A stretch of DNA of 64,000 nt, from NCBI GenBank assembly GCA_002964805.2, contig PUDQ02000084.1, positions 496,001 to 560,000 on the forward strand. The letters run 5' to 3'. Within the stretch, counting starts at the first letter, position 1; each line of letters begins with the position of its first letter. The translations under genes were made by a program, and so were the position numbers. The notes beneath the pieces were generated by a model that did not search any database, was not told the DNA's origin, and saw only the letters and a list, made by a program, of their open reading frames with translations. Positions 54,788-64,000 of this stretch are shown one piece after another. This stretch comes from Trametes villosa (lineage: Eukaryota; Basidiomycota; Agaricomycetes; Polyporales; Polyporaceae).

Positions 54788-56986
54788 ATGATACCAGCAT
54801 CGCCACCAAAATGTATCTCATCGAAGCAATGGCACTCAGAAACCACGACCGTCGACCAATCATACGCGGCCGTACGCTACCTGACGGAGAAAGTACTTGA
54901 ACCCATGTAAGTACATCCTATCTCTTTGCGTGGTAAGTGACAGATGACGAGCAGTCCGGATCCGGTCCTTCCGACAGCTCCTCCCGAGGGGCGGAATTTA
55001 GACGCAGCCGGGGTTGGTTACACGCTCCCAAGTCCAACCATTTCTCTGAGGCTTCGAAGATTTCGGATAACAAGCCAAAGCTGCGATGCATCATGTCGTA
55101 GGAAAGCTCCATGCGTATGACGAAAGCGAGGTCAAGCACATCCAGCACTCCGAGGACACGCTCGCCCTCCGACCAGGCGACATTATCGAGTCGTTTGACC
55201 ATGTCACCGAATGGGACGAGCATTGCGTCTCTCTCGCTCAAGTAGAGAGGTGAGTTAGGACGGTATTCCCAGGTGGTCTCGTTCATGACAATGAACCTCC
55301 TAGCTGGAGAGCAATGGGCGATGCCTCATGCGACAAGGCCCTACACGGTGTCTTCAGCAGTCCATCAGCGAGTGTAGGGGAAGACCTGCTGAAGGCGCTG
55401 CAACAGCACGCGGCGGCTGCCGACGACCGATCCGCACCAACGCAGGAGTTCTTGAACGAGATCAACCAGCCCCCGCCCGCGGGTATCCGAGCTACTGAAG
55501 AAGAGATCCTTCTCGCCCAAGACTTCTTCCTAGACAACTCCATACAAATAATGCAAGCGCTCCTGCACTACAGTCTCGCGGGAGGTTTCGCAAGGTTTGT
55601 CTTGCGCGTCCTTGTAATACGCATGTGCTGACCCAAATTCCCGTGTTCAGCCCACGTATAGTCCGAACACTAGAAGCCGTCTCATACCTGGTCCCCCATG
55701 TCCGGCATGGCAACTCTGGTTCATCTTCCGCAGACCTCTCAGAGGTCCTGTCCAACATTTCCAAGGCGTCCACCGACAGGACCTTTTCGCGGCTCTCAGA
55801 GACGTTCCAGTTCGTCCTCGACGTCATGGGCTGCACAGCATCTGGCGTCCCTACACACCCTGCACCAAAAGACGACATCCCCAATGGTCATAGACAAGTA
55901 GATGAGAAGGATACACTCACGATAGACAAGAGCGCCTCGGCATACCTCATGCCTGGCGGAGAGGGTTGGAGGTCTACCGTTCGGGTGCGGCTACTACATG
56001 GTATAGCCCGCTGGCGGGTGGAAGAACGCTGGGCAAAAGAGGACTGCGCACATGAAGGGGTACCTATCAGCCAAGAGGACATGGCCGCAACGTATGTACC
56101 CTCCTCCGCGCATACACCCTTCTAGTGCTGACCACGCTCCTCTCCCACTAGGCTCGCCGCCTTCTCAACGGTGCCGATCTGGTGTCTCCACCGCCTCGGC
56201 CTCCCGCCCTCCCCAGCAGCAGCAAGCGCATACCTCGCGCTCTGGCGGCACGTCGGCTACTACCTCGGCGTCGCGCCCTCCATCCTCCTCCGGTACTTCC
56301 GCGACACGCACACCGCGGACAAGTTCCTCGCCACCGCCGCGCTCCACCTCTTCTCCCCCTCCGCACCAACCTCTACTATCCCCGCCGATGCGGACACCGA
56401 CACGCACCGCACGATCCTGCGCGGCCCGACCATCCCCATCCTCGTCGCCGTCTCCAGCCGACCACCCCTCCACACCAGCCTCGCATACAACATCGCGCTC
56501 ACGACACACCTCCTCGGGCCCTCCCTCGCCGCACACCTCGGGCTCCCCTCCACCCCAGTGGGCGCGCGCCTGCGCATGCACGCGCTCCTCCTCTCGCAGT
56601 GGCTCGAGCACGAGTTCGCGCGCTGCTACCCGCGCGCGGCGTGGCGCGCGAAGCGCCGCGCGGTGTTGCGCGAGGGCATGGTGCGCAGCGTGCGCTGGAA
56701 CTTGGGACTGAGGAGGACGACGTTCCGGCCGCGCACGATGGTGCGGGATGTTGGGGCGGAGAATGCCGATGGGGGCGCGCAGGGGGCGGCGGGAGGGGAG
56801 CTTGCGCCGGGTGTTGTGGAGGAGGAGGGTATCCGACCGGATCCGGCGCGGGCGAAGGTACTCACGAAGATGTGGAAGGAGGTGTGGCTAGAGATGCTTG
56901 TAGTGCTTGCCGTCGTTGGCGCAGCGGCTGGTGCTGCTGGTATTGCCGCGTTTACATATGCTTCGCGCTACGTGGTACATTCCTAG
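54788..56986 (+). CDS. mpaB/DUF2236-type (rubber oxygenase-like) protein
   Basis: Six exons keep phase and give 640 aa: 54788-54906, 54955-55016, 55075-55249, 55304-55594, 55651-56091, 56152-56986. The segments HHVVGKLHAYDE, GDIIESFDHVTEWDEH, RVRLLHGIARWRV and WCLHRLGLPPSP, with a following Tyr/Trp/His-rich helix (LALWRHVGYYLGV), are those of the ER-bound oxygenase mpaB/DUF2236 family, related to bacterial latex-clearing heme oxygenases. Candidate heme-ligating histidines are the conserved H in RLLHG and in LWRH. A C-terminal membrane span (LVVLAVVGAAAGAAGIAAF) fits ER anchoring. The physiological substrate is unknown. No biosynthetic cluster surrounds it. Confidence 0.85.
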
Positions 56987-57223
56987 AGCTCTATAGAACG
57001 ACTGCATAGCAGATAGCACCGCAGAGGCGCCCTAGAGCAGCTCTCCACCACTCCGCTCATCCCATACTGACGGCGAGAATCCCACACAAGTGACGACGTC
57101 GCAAGAATATTGTGCGATACGAATACATCCAATTTGTCAATTTGTACTTCCTCTTCCAGACCTGCAGATCTACGCATTCCCCGATTGTCCGTCTTCACAT
57201 CCAAACCTCCCGAGCACTCCCGT

Positions 57224-59241
<2,018 letters not shown>

Positions 59242-59524
59242 GGTGGAGGGTAGCAGGGGGAGATGGAGGGAGATGAAGAGACGGCGAGGACCCACCGAGC
59301 TTATATACCTCGCCCACCTATGACGCACGTTGTCCTCGTCCCCGATTAGGCCAGATCCGTCACGTTCGCGTCGCGTCACATCGTCGCCCATCGCGTGTAT
59401 ATCGCTGTCACAGGCTCTCCGCGGCTCAGAAGGACTATAGAGCGTGACAGCAAGTGTACGCAGGCATACGAAGACATGATCAATGTTCCAAAACATATCG
59501 TACACGGTGTGAGTACCTCTGCGC

Positions 59525-60705
59525 TCATCGTCTCCAGCTCTCTTGCGTTCGGTCGTACTCCGGACGCGGCCCGTCCCTGGGCTGATAACCTGATCGTCGC
59601 GCGTCCGAAGCGTGCACGTACCCAGACCCGGCAGAAGTACCGCTTGATTCGCCATCCCGCCGAGCCCATGGCAGCGTGGTCTGCTGCATACCGCGTCCGC
59701 GATATCCGCCGCGATCGTATGGCCTGCCGTGATGTGACGACCAACCGCCGCCCCGTGGGTGAGCACCGCGCGACTGGTACCCCGGTTGACGAAAGCCTCG
59801 CTGCTGGAAAGAGCCGCGATGATGTCCCCCTTGTTGAGGCGGGCGATGTGCGCTGGGGACCACTTCTGGCGATTCGCGAAGGCGGCGCATGACTTCCCGG
59901 ACCTCTGCTTCTGTGTACCCGCTATCGGGGCAATCAGCTGGTTTGAGGCGCAGAATGCGGGTGTACCCTTCGTGCGGCAGAGGAGGGCGGAATTGGGATC
60001 GGAAGCGTTGTAGCACTTGCAGCCCCAGTTCGGGACTCGTAATGGTGGGGTGACCAGTACCTGCCGCAAAGGTCAGCAGCCGGTTTACCACATCTGTTCG
60101 CCTTCGTACTTACGTTCGGCAATTCTTGCCGCACACACCTTCGAGGGCGTGCATCATGACCTACAAAGTAAAGCGGAGGCAGATTTTGTGACTCACCTCG
60201 TACGGGGTGTCGAATAAGACTACCCACGGCTCGGCTTGTGGGAATTCGGAGGCCATGTTAATCCAGTTGGCGCGTTGGCTAAAAGCAAAAGAAGAGCCCC
60301 TTGTGAAGGTGGACGTAGGAAGACAGTTCATAGCCCTTACCTCTCATCAAAGTTTGTCCTATCGATGCATACGGACAAGCCTTCTCTGAGAGAGCGCCTG
60401 GCAAGCGCTTCGACGGTTCGCCGGTCGCCGAGCTCGTCTTGACTGCAGCGGCGGAACTCCGAAGGGAAATGGCGTTCCAAAGCTTCCGCGAATGTTGACT
60501 AGCGAAGGTTTGGGTCAGGCCTTCAGTGAGGCATTACATTAGTATAAAGGGCGAAGCACACCTTTCCAGACCCGATGAGACCGACGAGGATCAGAACGAC
60601 TTGCTTTCCAGCAGGCAGGATTGCCTCGCCGGATGTGCCAGTCGTGGTGGAATCACTCGGAGCAGACAGCTCTTTGGCGGTTAGAGCTTCAGGCTGAGCA
60701 GACAT
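59525..60705 (-). CDS. P-loop kinase (polynucleotide-kinase-like) with RGG tail
   Basis: Five exons keep phase and give 314 aa: 60705-60562, 60498-60341, 60278-60197, 60138-60114, 60060-59525. Walker A is LVGLIGSGKST, split by intron 1. A strand with DRTN (SVCIDRTNFDERQRANW) and the arginine-bearing lid CAARIAERTGHPTI match AAA_33/polynucleotide-kinase-type P-loop kinases such as the kinase half of PNK. The last 110 residues are Arg/Gly-rich with RGG/RG repeats (RGGYRGRGMQ), typical of RNA-binding tails. No phosphatase or HIT domain is attached, so it is a stand-alone kinase. The substrate (nucleic acid 5' end or small molecule) is unknown. Confidence 0.8.
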
Positions 60706-61758
60706 AGAGGGCCACGCAGTACGCTTTCCGGCGTTGTTTCCAAAGGAGCTCAGACCGTCTATTGTTGCAAAGAGGATGCGCGAGGCAGAGAGGGGAATGT
60801 GGGGGCGAGTAGTGGGCGAGTCTGGGGAAAGCACGATCAGGAACGCCGACACAAAACCGGGCGCCTGCTGCGGTAGCTGTACACCCGCTTCCAAACAAGG
60901 CAAGTCATGTAGTTCGTCCAACGCGCTCCGCCCACCACGGACGCGTTGGCATGCGCATTCCCAACGCCCGCCAACCGACGTCTCCTGGCCCCACATGCAG
61001 CACAAGGTACTATCGTCCATGTCTGACAGTTTATGAAAGAGATAACCGTGCACGATACCGCGCAGACGACCAGCAGACCGCCGGAGGGCGAGCCCGCCGG
61101 AGAGTTTCCAACAGGCACTATGGGCTGTCAGAGAACCGGGGTACGAATGATTGGCATTCGTGAGTACGACTGTTGTGCGGAGGTTGTGCCTATCACCGTG
61201 TTGTTGACAGCGGTCCCTTGCCTGCCGCGGATGCCGCTGACGTGCATTCAGTACAGAGCTGTCGTGTGCCGTCCGTCATGGAGGGTAGCAAGGTGCTTGT
61301 ACGAAGACAGCTTACAGAAGTCTTCGCGACTTCTTGGAGCTCCTACAAGGATATACAGGCGAATGACCGGTGCTGAGCGTACAGGAGCAGCTTAGTAGCT
61401 TGTATCGCCTATTGTCGCGAAAACATCGTCGGCGTGTTCCCCGAGAACGGAAGAGCTCAGCATTCACCCAACTACATGATAAGCTCTAACCTCGTTATCT
61501 CCCCAGCAGCGAGGAGCCTCCTCACTGCCCATAGACCATTGCATCCACGCTCCTTAGCGAGGTCACCGCTGCCTGTCACCAGGTGATCCACTCCAGGCAC
61601 ACCTGTCCACCGCCCACATCAGGTGCACCAACAGCTCAACAACTCCCGCAGCCCGGGCCTACCTCGCAGCAAAAACATACCCAGGGCCTGCACATCCAAC
61701 CGTCCAACGAGATTGCAGGATTTACCATCCAGAGGGCGAAGCAAAGCGCCCTGAAGGA
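60706..61758. other. Intergenic, no confident gene
   Basis: Frames at 61033-61395 (plus) and 60837-61118 (minus) have no motif and no splice support. The region separates divergent genes and should contain both promoters. Confidence 0.35.
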
Positions 61759-61759
61759 G

Positions 61760-61767
61760 TATAAAAG
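61760..61767 (+). promoter_or_regulatory. TATA box of the small secreted peptide gene
   Basis: TATAAAAG lies 107 bases upstream of the ATG at 61867, with CT-rich sequence between, a layout typical of strongly expressed small fungal genes. Confidence 0.6.
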
Positions 61768-61866
61768 CCATGCAGAATCACCGGGAGCAGCATCACCAAC
61801 GCACCTCGCATCCAAACAGCCCCAGAAGCCCACCAGCTCTACTCCCCAGCCCACCCTCACCACAAG

Positions 61867-62073
61867 ATGCAGTTTTTCAACAAGCTCTTCGTCCTCGCCG
61901 CCGTCTTCGTCGCGGTCGTCGCCGCCGGCCCCGTCATGGAGCGCGAGGGTGAGCCGCCCCCTGTTCTGGCGAGACCAACGGCGACGTGTGTACTGACGCA
62001 TCGACTCGTCGTCGCAGAGAACCTCCTGGCGCCGTGCTCTTGCAGCGGCAAGACCTGCTCTTGCAGCGACTAA
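61867..62073 (+). CDS. Small secreted Cys-rich (metallothionein-like) peptide, 45 aa
   Basis: Exons 61867-61948 and 62018-62073 join in phase across a 69-nt intron. Residues 1-20 form a clear signal peptide (MQFFNKLFVLAAVFVAVVAA). After an acidic spacer the mature C-terminus is APCSCSGKTCSCSD, with four Cys in two C-x-C pairs, the arrangement of copper-type metallothioneins. If the signal peptide is real this would be an exported metal-binding peptide or a small effector-like protein. Retention of the intron would give a longer reading without the Cys pairs next to the acidic spacer. Metal binding is inferred from the motif only. Confidence 0.7.
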   Translation: MQFFNKLFVLAAVFVAVVAAGPVMEREGEPPPVLARPTATCVLTHRLVVAENLLAPCSCSGKTCSCSD

Positions 62074-62667
62074 ACAGCCGGTGCAATCAAGGTCAGCATA
62101 CAGCCGCTGCTTCGAGCTTGTAACAACTCACATTGTTTCGTAGGCACTATACCCCACCTCGCCTCCTAGCGGGGCGCTGCGCGGTTGGCATGCAGAATCC
62201 AGAACCGGTTTCGTGGTGTTGTAAATCAGTAAATGTTTGTACGGTTGTCTGGCGGAGAGCGTCTTGGTTGTCTACGGGGTCGTTGATTGCTGTTGTGCGA
62301 AATGATCATAAGTTTGGTGTAGATTTCGGAGTGTGCAGAGGCAACACGGCGATTGTCGCCCCTCCTGGATGGTCGAAGAGCGACATGATGAGCGATATAC
62401 ATACTAGGATCGATTGTTCGACATACCTCAGACAGGTTAACCATATTCCTTTCGACGTCTTGATCACTACTTGCCTGCACACCACACCCAAACGGCACAC
62501 ACTAGGAGATGAACGGTAACTGGCAACATACATTCAAAAGCGCATCATCGACATCGAGAACAATATACTGCAGTGCGACTAACTGATTGCAAAACAGACC
62601 AGGGATGAGCATATACTTGACAACGTCCGCGCCTATCGTCTTCTCCTTCCCCCCCTTCCCTCCCGCT

Positions 62668-64000
62668 TCACGAAGCGCCGTTCCTGCGCGCCCTCTTGGG
62701 CTTGCCGCCACGCCTCCGTCCCTGCCCGCGTCCTCCGCCTTTCCCGCCGTCGTCGCCGTTTCCTTCGAAGTCTACGTCCATCGACTCGCCGCCGTGCACG
62801 CTCGCGCCGCCCTCGCTGCTCCCGTGAGGAGCGAATCCAACGCGGTCGCGGAGCGACGACCCGCCGTCCGGGACCGCCATTGGCACGCTGTCGTCCAGAG
62901 TGAGCCGCTCGAGCAGAGAGCCTCCACGCTTCGCGGGCGGCCGATGGCCGTTCTGCGACGGGGGCGGAGACCGCTCCCTCGCCGGAGGCAGTCGCGAAGT
63001 GTCCGCGGGCCGCGGAGGCAGGTCCCTGTCGATGTCTCCAAAGCGCGGCCTGTCCGAGTACCCCTGCTCGGGAGACCTCTCGGGACGACGAAGGCGAACA
63101 GGCTGCGACGACCTGTCTGCGTCGTCCGGAGTTTGCACGCTCAAGAGGCGAGCGCGCTCCGGGTGGACCTTGCCGGTGGCCGGATGTTCGATCAGCGGAT
63201 CGTCGTGGGGGCGTACGTCCCTCGTGGGCGGCGGGGAGGCGGGTCTAGGGCGAAATGGCACTTCGGGGGATCGTGTTCGCGGGCCTGTGTTGTTGTACAT
63301 GTCGTACCTTGGGCCAGTAGGATCGTGTATCGACCATAGCCGGTTCCGGTCCACGGTAGTGTGGTTCACCTTCCAGGCCTCGGGCCACATGCGGGTGTCT
63401 CTGCAAGCAAGAGTGAGAACGGCGCTTGAGACAGTCGCGTACCGACTTACCGCTCGATGTAGAATCCTTCGGGAGGGCGCGAGCTCTGTGCCTCATCACG
63501 CGTTTGCCAGATCCGTGGCTCCAATGGAGGCGAAGCAGGGTCGACGTGAGCGTCCCTAGGGCGGGCAGGCAAAGCGTTAGGTGAGCGATTAATGATTGGC
63601 TCTGCGCCACGCCCTCGCTACACTTGGGTAAGCATGAATACCGACGCGAACATAAAACATCGACGTACAGCAGGGCCATCCTGGCCGAACGAAGGGCGGC
63701 GATCCATACGATCACCACGTGGAGGGTCGGAAGGCGGCATACCAGAGGGAAGGGGCGGCTGAAGTCAACACAGGAGTGTGTTAGGAAGATATCAACGCTC
63801 GACCGAGCAATCACATACCCGTCTGTCGTAAGACTCCGAGCCGCCTTGAGGAGGGCCGCGCAGACGATCTCCCAGGTCGTCCGGACGGCAGAACCGTTCA
63901 ACGGGTGAGCGGGTAGGGTTAGGCGCGGTGTGGTCAGACACGTAGCCGGATGGCTTTGCGCCGACAGGGATGTTGTTCGTCCCCGAGATCCGAGGAGGGG
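62668..64000 (-). CDS. Disordered, probably nuclear protein (partial, 5' end outside window)
   Basis: The minus strand enters from beyond 64000 and reads a Pro/Ser/Asp-rich segment to a donor at 63819. A short middle exon (about 63750-63690, PPSDPPRGDRMDRRP) is likely, then an exon near 63555-63440 with EPRIWQTRDEAQSSRPPEGF. The last exon is 63412-62668, starting RDTRMWPEAWKVNHTT and ending in GRGQGRRRGGKPKRARRNGA, a strong basic nuclear-type tail. Phase between the middle and next exon is unresolved. Low complexity and RG/KR tails suggest an RNA-associated nuclear protein, but I cannot name it. Confidence 0.55.

Noticed and set aside
61033..61395. 121-codon plus-strand frame upstream of the small secreted peptide
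   Set aside because: No motif, uneven composition, overlapping frames on both strands; not distinguishable from chance.

Overview
The window reads as nuclear DNA of a filamentous basidiomycete, most likely an Agaricomycete. It is GC-rich and carries genes with many very short introns (mostly 44-70 nt, GT-AG). It has a fungal Helitron, F-box/LRR proteins, a DUF2236/mpaB-type protein and Ser/Thr-rich single-pass membrane proteins. I built the gene models by hand by following codon phase across GT-AG (twice GC-AG) junctions. Where every exon keeps phase I give the resulting protein length; no similarity search was possible.

Left part (0.2-15.7 kb): a complete MOV10/SDE3-type RNA helicase with N-terminal zinc fingers, an F-box protein, a fungal multi-pass membrane protein, a KRE9/KNH-like single-pass membrane protein (copy 1), a 12-exon mitochondrial MRS2-type Mg2+ channel with one oversized intron, and a small protein that may be a diverged nucleotidyltransferase-fold relative.

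Accessory part (15.7-45 kb): an uninterrupted Helitron Rep-helicase frame of about 2,000 residues (17.6-23.8 kb), then a diverged LAMMER/CLK-like kinase, a kinase N-lobe-like fragment and a run of small spliced genes that I mostly cannot assign. Among them are an LRR-like gene, an F-box gene, a nucleotidyltransferase-fold protein with an acidic tail, and a divergent pair only 99 bp apart (a membrane protein and a 641-residue protein with a Gly/Ala-rich tail). Gene-free stretches here hold short hairpins, including a perfect 25-bp inverted repeat.

Right part (45-64 kb): mostly core genes. These are proteasome ATPase RPT6, three more KRE9/KNH-like membrane proteins (copies 2-4), a mitochondrial TPR protein, tRNA-Val(UAC), an mpaB/DUF2236 protein, phosphoglucomutase, a P-loop kinase with an RGG tail, a tiny secreted Cys-rich peptide, and a disordered protein cut by the window edge.

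The most notable items are the possibly autonomous Helitron, the mosaic KNH-like family (106 identical bases shared by copies 40 kb apart in inverted orientation), the diverged LAMMER kinase beside the Helitron, the nucleotidyltransferase-fold orphan, and two GC-AG introns.
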